From the NCBI GenBank assembly GCA_014523665.1, contig JAATVR010000208.1:1-10604 (forward strand): 10,604 nt of DNA, given 5' to 3'. The translations under genes were made by a program, and so were the position numbers. Within the stretch, counting starts at the first letter, position 1. Each line of letters begins with the position of its first letter. The notes below the pieces were generated by a model, which worked only from the letters and a program-made list of their open reading frames with translations, did not search any database and was not told where the DNA came from. The DNA is from Nitrososphaerales archaeon TH526 (GTDB lineage: Archaea; Thermoproteota; Nitrososphaeria; Nitrososphaerales; Nitrososphaeraceae). Below are positions 1 through 6,607 of the stretch, in pieces.

Positions 1-318
1 CGTTTCCTTCTCATTTTCTCCTTGCCAAATAATTGCTGCCTTATTCTTGAATTGTGAGTCCACATGTCTATCAATGCAATTTACGGAAGCATTCAGTGAA
101 CCTCCGACAAACCATTTTGCAAAAGGGGGATCCCAGGTTAATGTCCTATCCCAGTATTTGAACCATACCAAATTTTTTGCCTGTTGGTCCCAGAACTGTT
201 CTGGATCTTCCAACGCATTCTTTCTTAGTATATTGTATTTCTTACCTTGGAGAGATATTTTGGCCCGTGAGATATCTTCGTATATATTTGATACCTCATT
301 AGATTTGAGGTCAGACAT
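1..318 (-). CDS. acs: Acetyl-CoA synthetase (AMP-forming), N-terminal part, cut by window edge
   Basis: This is the first 106 residues of a longer protein; the gene runs off the left edge. The family joins acetate (or a related short acid) to CoA through an acyl-adenylate in the cytoplasm. The visible part matches the family's N-terminal domain: a helical start, then FWDQQAKNLVWFKYWDRTL, FAKWFVGGSLNASVNCIDRH near residues 66-85, and KNKAAIIWQGE near 91-101. The catalytic adenylation motifs lie outside the window. The ATG at 318 is preceded by a TATA-like box at about 26 nt, which fits a leaderless start. It is divergent from the small winged-helix gene to the right. The substrate could be another short acyl acid such as propionate or 3-hydroxypropionate; the N-terminus cannot decide. 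Confidence 0.88.
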   Translation of the reverse strand, partial: MSDLKSNEVSNIYEDISRAKISLQGKKYNILRKNALEDPEQFWDQQAKNLVWFKYWDRTLTWDPPFAKWFVGGSLNASVNCIDRHVDSQFKNKAAIIWQGENEKET

Positions 319-340
319 TACAATATGTTAGAAGATCCGA

Positions 341-352
341 ATAATTTTAAAA
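341..352 (-). promoter_or_regulatory. TATA box of the acyl-CoA synthetase gene
   Basis: On the minus strand this reads TTTTAAAATTAT, centred about 26-28 nt before the ATG at 318. That places the predicted transcription start at or next to the start codon. Seen by eye; no TSS data. Confidence 0.5.
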
Positions 353-452
353 CCTTATGGGGAAGTTAATTTTATCTGAATACGTCAAAACTCTAGAAAT
401 CATACTATAGAGTATAATATCCATATAGAAGTTTCTTACTGTAGAATGTGTC

Positions 453-465
453 AATATATTAAAAT
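453..465 (+). promoter_or_regulatory. TATA box of the small winged-helix gene
   Basis: The stretch AATATATTAAAAT is centred about 30 nt before the GTG at 490. It predicts transcription starting at or just before the start codon, so probably a leaderless or very short-leader mRNA. Confidence 0.5.
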
Positions 466-489
466 AAAGAAATTCAGTGTATCTTAATT

Positions 490-756
490 GTGAAATACAG
501 AAGCAGAACAGAAATAGTAGCAATGATCCTAGAGGCTGCAAATGGAGGAGCAACCAAGACAAAAATAATGTATAAAGCTTTCCTTAGCTACGCACAGCTA
601 AGAGAATATCTTTCGGTACTCATTGAGAACAACTTATTAGAGTATCTTGAGGGTTCTCAAACATACAAAACAACTGAGAAGGGTCTGAATTTTCTAAGAA
701 TGCATAACGAAATAGGCGAGCTTTTACAGACATCAGCAAAACAAGGCGGAGCCTAA
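490..756 (+). CDS. Small winged-helix protein (ArnR1-like/HTH_45 type)
   Basis: An 88-residue soluble protein consisting of almost nothing but a winged helix-turn-helix domain. Residues 4-17 (RSRTEIVAMILEAA) form the first helix, GATKTKIMYKAFLSYAQLREYLSVLIENNLLEY (20-52) the HTH with its recognition helix, and YKTTEKGLNFLR (59-70) the wing and following helix. This Y-x-T-x-x-G-x-x-(F/L)-L ending is characteristic of the archaeal family abundant in Thaumarchaeota, usually annotated as predicted transcriptional regulators. Its targets cannot be told from the sequence. It starts with GTG, and a TATA-like box sits just upstream. It is a single-gene unit, divergent from acs and convergent with cdvA, with a T-run after the stop. 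Confidence 0.85.
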   Translation: MKYRSRTEIVAMILEAANGGATKTKIMYKAFLSYAQLREYLSVLIENNLLEYLEGSQTYKTTEKGLNFLRMHNEIGELLQTSAKQGGA

Positions 757-770
757 AATATTTACAAATC

Positions 771-782
771 TTCCTTTTTTTC
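771..782 (+). terminator. T-run terminator after the winged-helix gene
   Basis: TTCC followed by seven Ts begins about 15 nt after the stop codon, and more T-rich sequence follows to about 835. Archaeal RNA polymerase stops at T-runs without needing a hairpin. The region lies between convergent genes. Confidence 0.45.
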
Positions 783-849
783 TAAAAGATTAAGTGAGAT
801 TTAATTTATATTCAAATTATTTATTTTTTATTTGTTACTAAAATTTAAT

Positions 850-1665
850 TTAATCATGTTGTAGAACCTCGTTAAGCCAGCTAGTTTCAGCCTCATCATC
901 AGTTTCTTTATGAATAGTCTTATGATGATCATTATTGTAGTCATTGTCTGCTGCTGCAGCACTAACAGCTTGAGGCCCTGTCACGGGGATATCACCTTCA
1001 GGGGATTGCGAATTTGAGTTAGATTTTGGTTGATCCGATATAGATGAATTTGGTACTGAATTCAAATCTATCCTCTCAAATGTCTGTTGGTTTAACCTAG
1101 ATATGACGTTATTGATCTCTCCTTTTTCTAAGTTAATATGTTCTATTAGGTCATTCGTAGATAGGCTAATTTGTTGATATGTTTCTTCTGTGATCTCATT
1201 GCTTCTATACTGTAACTTAGCGTCAAATAGTACCGATTTTATATTCTGGCTTTCGGTATCTATCTGTTTCAGTCTTTCTTGCAATTGTTCCAGAACTATT
1301 TTTCCTTTATCCTCAAGGTCTTGCAATCTCTTCTGGTACTTTATATAGACCAATTCTACGTCCTCCCTCATCAAATCATTAGCTGTAACCATCTCCTGTA
1401 ATGCTTTGATCCTTTGTAATGCGAGGTTTTTCTGCCTAAGTAACTTCTGTACATCCAATCTCCATTTTGGAATAAAGATCACGTAATCACCCTGTACTAA
1501 TAATTGCTCGTATACTAACTGCTTTAACCCTGCATAACCGCAATCTACACTAACAGATTCTATAGAGCCGTCAATATCTGTTACCATACCAATAACTTTT
1601 CCCATGTAGGTTCCGTACATATCCTTAACCTGTTTACCAATAAACTCTAACTTTACTTCACTCAT
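850..1665 (-). CDS. cdvA: Cell division protein CdvA
   Basis: CdvA is the archaeal-specific component of the Cdv/ESCRT division machinery: it binds membrane at mid-cell and recruits the ESCRT-III homologue CdvB. The 271-residue protein shows the expected order. Residues 1-75 form a PRC-barrel-like beta domain (GKQVKDMYGTYMGKVIGMVTD, then YVIFIPKW). Residues 76-200 form a long charged coiled coil. Residues 203-257 are a hydrophilic Ser/Asn/Asp-rich linker, and a short hydrophobic tail, SWLNEVL (262-268), closes the protein. In Sulfolobus the C-terminal peptide of CdvA binds the winged-helix domain of CdvB; the tail here is the natural candidate for that contact (inference). The ATG start lies about 26 nt after a TATA-like box, so the mRNA may be leaderless. 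It lies downstream of the PAC2 gene but has its own promoter. No cdvB or cdvC is in the window, which is usual for Thaumarchaeota, where cdv genes are dispersed. Confidence 0.88.
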   Translation of the reverse strand: MSEVKLEFIGKQVKDMYGTYMGKVIGMVTDIDGSIESVSVDCGYAGLKQLVYEQLLVQGDYVIFIPKWRLDVQKLLRQKNLALQRIKALQEMVTANDLMREDVELVYIKYQKRLQDLEDKGKIVLEQLQERLKQIDTESQNIKSVLFDAKLQYRSNEITEETYQQISLSTNDLIEHINLEKGEINNVISRLNQQTFERIDLNSVPNSSISDQPKSNSNSQSPEGDIPVTGPQAVSAAAADNDYNNDHHKTIHKETDDEAETSWLNEVLQHD

Positions 1666-1685
1666 GCAAACGCTTTATTAAGCCG

Positions 1686-1692
1686 ATATAAT
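1686..1692 (-). promoter_or_regulatory. TATA box of cdvA
   Basis: Minus-strand ATTATAT centred about 25 nt before the cdvA ATG. It lies in the 126-bp gap after the PAC2 gene, so cdvA can be transcribed on its own. Confidence 0.5.
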
Positions 1693-1791
1693 GGCAATGT
1701 TGTCAAAATTGTTGAATTATTTGGCAAAAGATTTTCATCGTAGGCGAATTTGAAAACTTTTGTTAGATTACGTATCTTTTTCTATTCCAGT

Positions 1792-2538
1792 TTACGCTAT
1801 CCCAGGGGGTTTGCCCCCATGATCCATCACATTTTCTAGGTAATTCATTTGCTGTTCCATAAACTTTTTGCGCTTTTCTTCCTCTTCTAACTCTTTCATA
1901 TCCAAAGAAGGGATTCCTAGAATCTCTGTTAATGTATGTAGAATAGCCTTAGCAGTCATAGGTTGTATAACATTAGGATTATCGATTTCGCCCAGAATGC
2001 ACATCGCATTTAATCCTCTTTCCTTTGCAAGGCCTAGTATTAGACCATTGAATCCTATAATCTGTCCTTCTCCCTCTAAGACATTCATATTGAATTTACT
2101 TATCTTATCAACAATCTGTTCATTATTTACTGCGCCATACACTCCACACGAAGTAGAGGTAGAAGTATTTTGTCTCAAGGCTGCGCCTATTGAATACAAT
2201 ATTTTTACATCAACTCTTTCAGCCATTTTCAGAACTTCATAGCATATTTCGTACAATCTTCGTGGATCTGAAGGATTAAAATCTCCTGTAAATATTACAA
2301 GATCATATTTAGAAACCCAATAAAATTTATAGCTTGACTGAACATACCTAATGATACCTTGGTTATATGTTACAAAAGGTGGCCAAAATGCATAAATTTC
2401 GGCGAAGAGGTCAGCTGCGAGTCTAGTAGCCAAAAGAGTCATTCCCATACCTGCAACATTGCCCATATCAGGCAAAGCAGCAACCATAGTTGGTTGTGAG
2501 ACAAAAGTGGGAATCTTATGAATCTTTAAATTAAGCAT
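1792..2538 (-). CDS. PAC2-family protein (proteasome assembly chaperone homologue)
   Basis: A 248-residue soluble protein of the PAC2 (formerly DUF75) superfamily, whose eukaryotic members help assemble the 20S proteasome and whose archaeal members include PbaA/PbaB-like chaperones. Visible family features are the N-terminal ALPDMGNVAGMGMTLLATRL (residues 21-40), the FTGDFNPSD strand-turn (83-91), and the glycine-rich GEGQIIGFNGLILGLAKERG (156-175) followed by AMCILGEI. A charged helix (LEEEEKRKKFMEQQMNYLENV, 217-237) ends the protein. Unlike PbaB, it has no C-terminal hydrophobic-Tyr-X proteasome-activating motif: it ends PPGIA. It is encoded upstream of cdvA on the same strand with a 126-bp gap, so co-transcription is possible but not required. 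A role in proteasome assembly is inferred from the family only. Confidence 0.85.
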   Translation of the reverse strand: MLNLKIHKIPTFVSQPTMVAALPDMGNVAGMGMTLLATRLAADLFAEIYAFWPPFVTYNQGIIRYVQSSYKFYWVSKYDLVIFTGDFNPSDPRRLYEICYEVLKMAERVDVKILYSIGAALRQNTSTSTSCGVYGAVNNEQIVDKISKFNMNVLEGEGQIIGFNGLILGLAKERGLNAMCILGEIDNPNVIQPMTAKAILHTLTEILGIPSLDMKELEEEEKRKKFMEQQMNYLENVMDHGGKPPGIA

Positions 2539-2589
2539 ACTCTACTGTTGGTAGAATTATTTTCCGGAATAAAAATTATTGCAAGATGG

Positions 2590-2601
2590 ATTTAAATATA
2601 A
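2590..2601 (+). promoter_or_regulatory. TATA box of the zinc-ribbon gene
   Basis: ATTTAAATATAA is centred about 43 nt before the GTG at 2638. It predicts a transcription start near 2621 and a leader of roughly 17 nt. Confidence 0.45.
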
Positions 2602-2637
2602 TTTAGACTTGAAGTTTTATCGCATACATGTCAGTCA

Positions 2638-2763
2638 GTGGAAAATAAATCTGTTGACATCACTTCTGAAACAGATGAAGCAACAAAATATTGTGTAGAG
2701 TGTGGAGCGAAAATGTCCAAATCGTTGCGGAGTTGCTCTGCCTGTGGAGAAAGTCAGATTTAA
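2638..2763 (+). CDS. 41-residue double-CxxC zinc-ribbon protein
   Basis: A very small gene translating to 41 residues. The first 15 are acidic and probably disordered. The rest is a compact zinc ribbon, with YCVECGAKMSKSLRSC (18-33) continuing to SACGE: the two knuckles are C19-x2-C22 and C33-x2-C36, ten residues apart, which fits binding of one zinc. Thaumarchaeal genomes hold many tiny zinc-ribbon proteins of unknown function; some may bind nucleic acid or protein partners. The start is GTG. The ATG at 2628 is in another frame and stops after six codons. A TATA-like box upstream and a T-rich tract downstream support a separate short transcript between two minus-strand genes. Confidence 0.65.
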   Translation: MENKSVDITSETDEATKYCVECGAKMSKSLRSCSACGESQI

Positions 2764-2773
2764 ATTTTACCTA

Positions 2774-2792
2774 TTATTTTTGTCTTCTCTTG
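2774..2792 (+). terminator. T-rich terminator after the zinc-ribbon gene
   Basis: A pyrimidine-rich tract (TTATTTTTGTCTTCTCTTG) follows the stop by about 11 nt, in the short gap before the convergent SpoIIM-family gene. Confidence 0.4.
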
Positions 2793-2816
2793 TTTAGCAA
2801 ATAAGTGACAAACAAG

Positions 2817-3359
2817 TTAAATGCTAATTCTAATATCGGATAATCCATTCAATCTACTAATCATTTCCCATTCTATTATTGCCCCGCTCAAGAGTAAGAT
2901 TACTACAACTCCTATCTCTACTAAAGTAGACAAAAGATATTCCCTCCAATGCTTTCTCTTCAATAAAGAATAGAAGAGCATACCGCTTCTGGATATGGCA
3001 AGACCATAGGCAACAATTTCCATCAATCCGAAAGGGGTAATAAGAATCAGTAAAGGTGGGATATCATTAAGATTAGCAGATGTTGCTGCAATTGCATTAA
3101 ATACCATACCTGTTGAAAAACCAGAAAAAATTCCTAGGCCTACACCTAGTAATGGAACAAACATGCCTAATGCAATCTTTGCATTATTAATGAATATCCC
3201 TGTCTGATCAATATCTTCAATTTGATCCATGAACCGGTTTTTTAGATCATTTACTTCTGAGCTGCTCATATATATTGATGAACCCCAATAATATGAGATA
3301 AGAAAAGTGATTATACCAAATGCAAGATACAATAAACGTCTCTTGATGGTGAGATGCAA
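2817..3359 (-). CDS. SpoIIM-family (stage II sporulation protein M-like) integral membrane protein
   Basis: A 180-residue membrane protein. Hydrophobic segments lie at about 8-25, 59-92, 100-130 and 142-163, with an extended polar loop (31-57) after the first. The PPLLILITPFGLMEIVAYGL stretch (101-120), with Pro-Phe-Gly and a buried Glu114, is the hallmark of the SpoIIM/DUF95 family. In Bacillus, SpoIIM takes part in peptidoglycan remodelling during engulfment. Archaea lack sporulation and murein, so the archaeal role is unknown. The start codon is TTG with an in-frame N-terminus MHLTIKRRLL. It is supported by a TATA-like box about 27 nt upstream; the next in-frame Met is 30 residues on, past the first membrane segment. 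It is divergent from the DP1 gene. Confidence 0.82.
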   Translation of the reverse strand: MHLTIKRRLLYLAFGIITFLISYYWGSSIYMSSSEVNDLKNRFMDQIEDIDQTGIFINNAKIALGMFVPLLGVGLGIFSGFSTGMVFNAIAATSANLNDIPPLLILITPFGLMEIVAYGLAISRSGMLFYSLLKRKHWREYLLSTLVEIGVVVILLLSGAIIEWEMISRLNGLSDIRISI

Positions 3360-3382
3360 TTCAGTGTATGGGTATTTGCTCC

Positions 3383-3393
3383 TATAATTATTT
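3383..3393 (-). promoter_or_regulatory. TATA box of the SpoIIM-family gene
   Basis: Minus-strand AAATAATTATA, centred about 28 nt before the TTG start at 3359. This predicts an mRNA starting within about 3 nt of that codon and supports the unusual TTG start. Confidence 0.5.
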
Positions 3394-3424
3394 GTAGTTA
3401 TTATTCATTCGTCTGTTACAGAAA

Positions 3425-3436
3425 TGTAATTAAAGA
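3425..3436 (+). promoter_or_regulatory. TATA box deciding the DP1 start
   Basis: TGTAATTAAAGA is centred about 26 nt before the GTG at 3456. This is the main reason to prefer that codon over the more distal ATG at 3354. Confidence 0.45.
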
Positions 3437-3455
3437 TGGCGCTTTCATAGTCAAG

Positions 3456-5036
3456 GTGGACAATTTGGATTTCGGGCCAGAAATATCCAATGCCCTATGT
3501 TTTGCAATTAGTAAAGGATATCAGGTACATCCTGACGCTTTTGAAATGCTCAAAGGGCTTGATATAGATATTCTAGGGATCATTCAAGACATTATTAAAG
3601 CCAAGGTAACTAGTAAAGATAATTCTATAATTCTGGTAGAAGATATAAAAATGGTCGTTGATAAGCATTCTAAAAATGGAGAATCTCAAAATCAAAACAG
3701 TTCTTGCAATAAGTCTTCATCATCATCATTAGATTTATTACATATACGCAATACTGATACATCAGAACAAGTATCATACAAAGTACTTTTAGATCCAACT
3801 CCCATAATTAATAGTGGAGAAGGAGTTGAAGGGTATACTTCGCTATTTAGAAGCAGATATGAAAAATCTATGCACATCTTGTCCTTACGCCCCGATAGTA
3901 GACGAATAACAAGAGTAAAAACTCTGAAGAAAAAAAATACAGATACTGGGAATCAGAAATCATACATGCGGCATGAACAATTCTCTGGATCATCTTCAAC
4001 AATGGTTGTAGCTGGCTTGGTTATGTCAAGACAGTTCAAGCGTCATGGATTAGAAATAGTGATAGATGATTTTAGTGGAGATTTACATGCAATGGGTACG
4101 ACAGAGGATATAAAAAAACAGGGATCGTTGATTACCACAGATCAAATGGTTATGTTAGAATTAGAGAACAGTGGGAAAAGTCAAAATTTCGTTATAAAAA
4201 ATATAATATCACCTGATATTCCGGATCATTTACCAAACAGAGCCAAATCTGAATCCTACGTGGTATTAATCTCAGACTTACATGTAGGAAGTAAATATTT
4301 CATGGAAACCGCATTTATGAAATTTTTGAATTGGATGTCATCAGCCGACGACGATGAAATTGTAAGGAAGATCAAATTTCTATGTATTGGTGGTGACTTG
4401 ATCGATGGCATAGGAATATTCCCTAATCAAGACAAAGAATTACTTGAATTAAATATTAATAGTCAGATGTCACACGTAATGGACTTACTCTCACGTATAC
4501 CTAAACACATTAATGTTTTTGTTATTCCTGGAAATCATGATCCGGGTCGAAGAGCATTGCCACAACCTTCCATTCCTAGGCAAAACTCTGAAAAACTTTA
4601 CACATTTCAAAATTTTAAGATGCTTGGAAATCCCAGTCTAATCGAATTGAATGGTGTAAAGATACTAATGTACCACGGGCAGAGTCTAGATGACATCATA
4701 GGTACGATCCCTGATCTAAGTTATGCTAAGCCTGCGGAAGCAATGAAAGTATTATTGAGGGCAAGACATCTTTCTCCAATTTACGGAGAACGTACTCCTA
4801 TAGCACCCGAACAAGAAGACCATATGGTAATTACTGAAGTTCCAGACATATTTCATTCAGGACATATACATGTTCTAGATGCTCAAAATTACCGCGGCAC
4901 ATTAATAGTAAATTCTGGAACTTGGCAGGGACAGACAAACTTTCAAAGAACAATGGGCATTATTCCTAATCCTGGAGTTGCAGTTATAGTTGATCTGTCT
5001 ACACTTCAACCATTTATAATGGACTTTAATCAGTAG
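3456..5036 (+). CDS. polB: DNA polymerase D (Pol II) small subunit DP1, 3'-5' exonuclease
   Basis: DP1 is the proofreading subunit of the archaeal replicative polymerase PolD, partner of DP2, which is also in this window. Numbered from the GTG (526 residues): an N-terminal helical domain (about 1-75), a Ser/Asn-rich low-complexity linker (about 80-95), an OB-fold region (about 180-260), and a calcineurin-like phosphoesterase domain. All the metal-binding motifs are present: SDLHVG (D274, H276), GGDLIDG (D314), PGNHD (N360, H361), MYHG (H407) and HSGHIH (H470, H472), so the nuclease should be active. An in-frame ATG at 3354 would add 34 mostly hydrophobic residues and begin inside the divergent SpoIIM-family gene. 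The GTG is better placed relative to a TATA box, and the residues just after it (ALCFAISKGYQVHPDAFEML) look like a normal DP1 start. The 3' end overlaps the end of orc1 by 11 bp, tail to tail. Confidence 0.93.
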   Translation: MDNLDFGPEISNALCFAISKGYQVHPDAFEMLKGLDIDILGIIQDIIKAKVTSKDNSIILVEDIKMVVDKHSKNGESQNQNSSCNKSSSSSLDLLHIRNTDTSEQVSYKVLLDPTPIINSGEGVEGYTSLFRSRYEKSMHILSLRPDSRRITRVKTLKKKNTDTGNQKSYMRHEQFSGSSSTMVVAGLVMSRQFKRHGLEIVIDDFSGDLHAMGTTEDIKKQGSLITTDQMVMLELENSGKSQNFVIKNIISPDIPDHLPNRAKSESYVVLISDLHVGSKYFMETAFMKFLNWMSSADDDEIVRKIKFLCIGGDLIDGIGIFPNQDKELLELNINSQMSHVMDLLSRIPKHINVFVIPGNHDPGRRALPQPSIPRQNSEKLYTFQNFKMLGNPSLIELNGVKILMYHGQSLDDIIGTIPDLSYAKPAEAMKVLLRARHLSPIYGERTPIAPEQEDHMVITEVPDIFHSGHIHVLDAQNYRGTLIVNSGTWQGQTNFQRTMGIIPNPGVAVIVDLSTLQPFIMDFNQ

Positions 5037-6252
5037 AGAATAATCCTGTGAGAATAGAATCCTCTTTTAAGGCTTCCTTCACAGTTGAATGTGGTACGGT
5101 GATCCTAATTTTTTGTGATCTACCATATCTTCCTTGACTTACTACATCACTAGTTATTAGTCCTAATTGATCTAACTCACTCATAATTTGGGTTATTCGA
5201 CGTTGGGTCAATGGCTCTTGCTCAATACGTCTACATATATCTGAGTATATTTCATATACTTCCCCAGTGTTACCGTTTTTTGATTTCAATATTGCTAATA
5301 TTATCATTTTGGTATGCGTTGTTGAATTTCTCAAAACTTCATAATTTGTGTCCTTTTCAATTTTTTCTTGTGCTAATCTAATATGCTTTTCTTCAACTTT
5401 ATTCGCTCTTTCTATTTCTGCAATTTCAGCTGCTACTCTTAAAAGGTCAATCGCCTTTCTGGCATCTCCATGCTCTCTACCGGCCATAGCTGCACAAAGA
5501 TTAATAGCCGCACTTGAAACTGCGTCCTCATTAAATGCTAACATTGTCCTTTCTGCAAGGATTCTTCGCAGTTGTTCTACAGTATACGGATTGAACACCA
5601 ACTCTTCTTCGCTGAGACTACTCCTAACTCTTGGATCAAGTTTATCCTTAAATGTTAGACTATTAGATATTCCTATTAGGCTAATAAACGATTCAGTTGA
5701 GATTCTCTCGTTAGCCCTAGTAAAATTATAGAGTATATCATCCCCATTCTTTTCTACCAGTGAATCAATTTCATCTATAACAAGAATCACATAAAGTTTT
5801 TTCTTTCTTTGAATGAATTCTAATATTCTATCGGTAGCCTCACCCATTGATAAGCCTGTAAAATGAACCTGTAATTTTTTTTCTCCTTTATTGATACCCA
5901 TTTTTTCAGCAATTTCATGCAAGACCTTATATGCTGTATTTGCACTCTTTGCGTTTACAAATGGTACTATTAATTCTATTCCTAATTCCTCGCCCTTAAT
6001 AGAAAGTCGATGTAAGACATTCTTAATCACGGCAGTCTTTCCTGTTCCCGGTTTTCCAAAAAGCAATAAATTAGACGGTCGAGACCCTTTTAAAACAATA
6101 GATAAAGTATGTGCGATAGTCTTACTTTCCTCGTCTCTAAATGGAAGTCGGTCAGGCACATAATCTATAGTTAATGTTCTTCTATCTTTAAGAACTAGCG
6201 ACGTACCTGAAGCCGCTTTATCAAATATACTATCAAGGCTATCATCATTCAA
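5026..6252 (-). CDS. orc1/cdc6: Replication initiator Orc1/Cdc6
   Basis: Orc1/Cdc6 binds origin recognition boxes through its AAA+ and winged-helix domains, melts DNA and loads the MCM helicase. The 408-residue protein has Walker A GKPGTGKT (66-73), Walker B VIDEID (158-163), sensor 1 GISN (194-197), the DPRVRSSL arginine-finger region (206-213), sensor 2 GDARKAIDLL (262-271) and a C-terminal winged helix (about 310-390) with the wing QGRYGRSQKI. Length and order are typical. The only usable start is TTG at 6252: a stop codon lies three codons further upstream. A GGGAATGATG stretch about 7 nt before it could act as a weak Shine-Dalgarno sequence. The promoter abuts an ORB-like element, so the protein may repress its own gene (inference). 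It lies next to the putative origin, the classic archaeal arrangement. Confidence 0.95.
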   Translation of the reverse strand: MNDDSLDSIFDKAASGTSLVLKDRRTLTIDYVPDRLPFRDEESKTIAHTLSIVLKGSRPSNLLLFGKPGTGKTAVIKNVLHRLSIKGEELGIELIVPFVNAKSANTAYKVLHEIAEKMGINKGEKKLQVHFTGLSMGEATDRILEFIQRKKKLYVILVIDEIDSLVEKNGDDILYNFTRANERISTESFISLIGISNSLTFKDKLDPRVRSSLSEEELVFNPYTVEQLRRILAERTMLAFNEDAVSSAAINLCAAMAGREHGDARKAIDLLRVAAEIAEIERANKVEEKHIRLAQEKIEKDTNYEVLRNSTTHTKMIILAILKSKNGNTGEVYEIYSDICRRIEQEPLTQRRITQIMSELDQLGLITSDVVSQGRYGRSQKIRITVPHSTVKEALKEDSILTGLFSTD

Positions 6253-6263
6253 ATTTATTCATC

Positions 6264-6293
6264 ATTCCCATTCCCATTCCCATTCCCATTACC
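6264..6293 (+). repeat. Hexamer tandem repeat ATTCCC x4 plus ATTACC
   Basis: Four perfect ATTCCC units and a fifth with one change lie directly upstream of the orc1 TTG, inside its likely 5' leader and promoter. On the orc1 strand this reads (GGGAAT)n and creates a row of in-frame ATG codons every six bases. Confidence 0.9.
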
Positions 6294-6296
6294 ATG

Positions 6297-6305
6297 TAAA
6301 TATAC
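6297..6305 (-). promoter_or_regulatory. TATA box of orc1/cdc6
   Basis: Minus-strand GTATATTTA, which predicts a transcription start near 6275 and a leader of about 22 nt. It directly adjoins the ORB-like element to its right, so Orc1 bound there would compete with TBP/TFB. Confidence 0.5.
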
Positions 6306-6307
6306 CC

Positions 6308-6324
6308 CTCACCCCTGTTTTTCC
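6308..6324 (-). promoter_or_regulatory. ORB-like element 1 (degenerate)
   Basis: On the minus strand GGAAAAACAGGGGTGAG, matching the two strong boxes at 13 of 17 positions, including GGAAA and AGGGGT. It forms an inverted pair with element 2: the 11-mer AGGGGTGAGGG occurs in both, on opposite strands. Confidence 0.6.
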
Positions 6325-6330
6325 TTTCCA

Positions 6331-6460
6331 ACATAAGAAGGATACTAAACTAATAAGGTGTTAACAACAAGTTAACAAACGATTTTAAACAAGAGAATCA
6401 ATTATTGTTAATTCTTAGCTTAACTGTCTATTAATAGATATAATAGATAATGAGATATGA
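6331..6460. other. AT-rich candidate duplex-unwinding element
   Basis: This stretch is 24% G+C by hand count, bracketed by inverted ORB-like elements 1 and 2. It contains two GTTAAC palindromes 11 bp apart (6360 and 6371) and alternating TA-rich sequence from about 6430 to 6450. Its position fits an unwinding element; no melting calculation was done. Confidence 0.5.
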
Positions 6461-6468
6461 ACTGCAAA

Positions 6469-6485
6469 AGAAATCAAGGGGTGAG
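6469..6485 (+). promoter_or_regulatory. ORB-like element 2
   Basis: AGAAATCAAGGGGTGAG, matching the strong boxes at 13 of 17 positions. It is on the opposite strand from the other three elements. Confidence 0.6.
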
Positions 6486-6546
6486 GGTCAATACATTGTT
6501 CGATTGGGTGTTAACGCTGGTTCACAATCATACTTTGCTAGCATAA

Positions 6547-6589
6547 AATGTCCCAAAACATACCCCTTTATTTCCACTGGAGAGTTAAT
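6547..6589 (-). repeat. 43-bp direct repeat, copy 1, containing a strong ORB
   Basis: Identical at all 43 positions to copy 2, with a 61-bp period. The minus strand at 6559-6582 reads CTCCAGTGGAAATAAAGGGG followed by TATG, very close to the ORB pattern known from Sulfolobus and Pyrococcus origins (CCAGTGGAAAC-type half followed by AAAGGGGT). This is the most likely high-affinity Orc1 site. Confidence 0.85.
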
Positions 6590-6607
6590 AACACTTTTAA
6601 CATTGTT

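Noticed and set aside
47..331. 94-codon plus-strand frame at the left edge
   Set aside because: It is antisense to the acetyl-CoA synthetase N-terminus, which has clear family motifs and a promoter.
1868..2242. 124-codon plus-strand frame opposite the PAC2 gene
   Set aside because: Antisense to a clear family member; the translation is low-information and matches no family pattern.
2628..2648. ATG start for the zinc-ribbon gene
   Set aside because: This ATG is in a different frame and hits TAA after six codons; the GTG at 2638 opens the cysteine-containing frame.
3354..3455. Upstream in-frame extension of DP1 from the ATG at 3354
   Set aside because: It would begin inside the divergent SpoIIM-family gene, lie upstream of the TATA-like box at 3425, and give a hydrophobic N-terminus not expected for a soluble polymerase subunit. 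It is not fully excluded.
5348..5731. 127-codon plus-strand frame opposite orc1/cdc6
   Set aside because: Antisense to the conserved AAA+ domain; Ser/Leu/Ala-rich shadow of the real gene.
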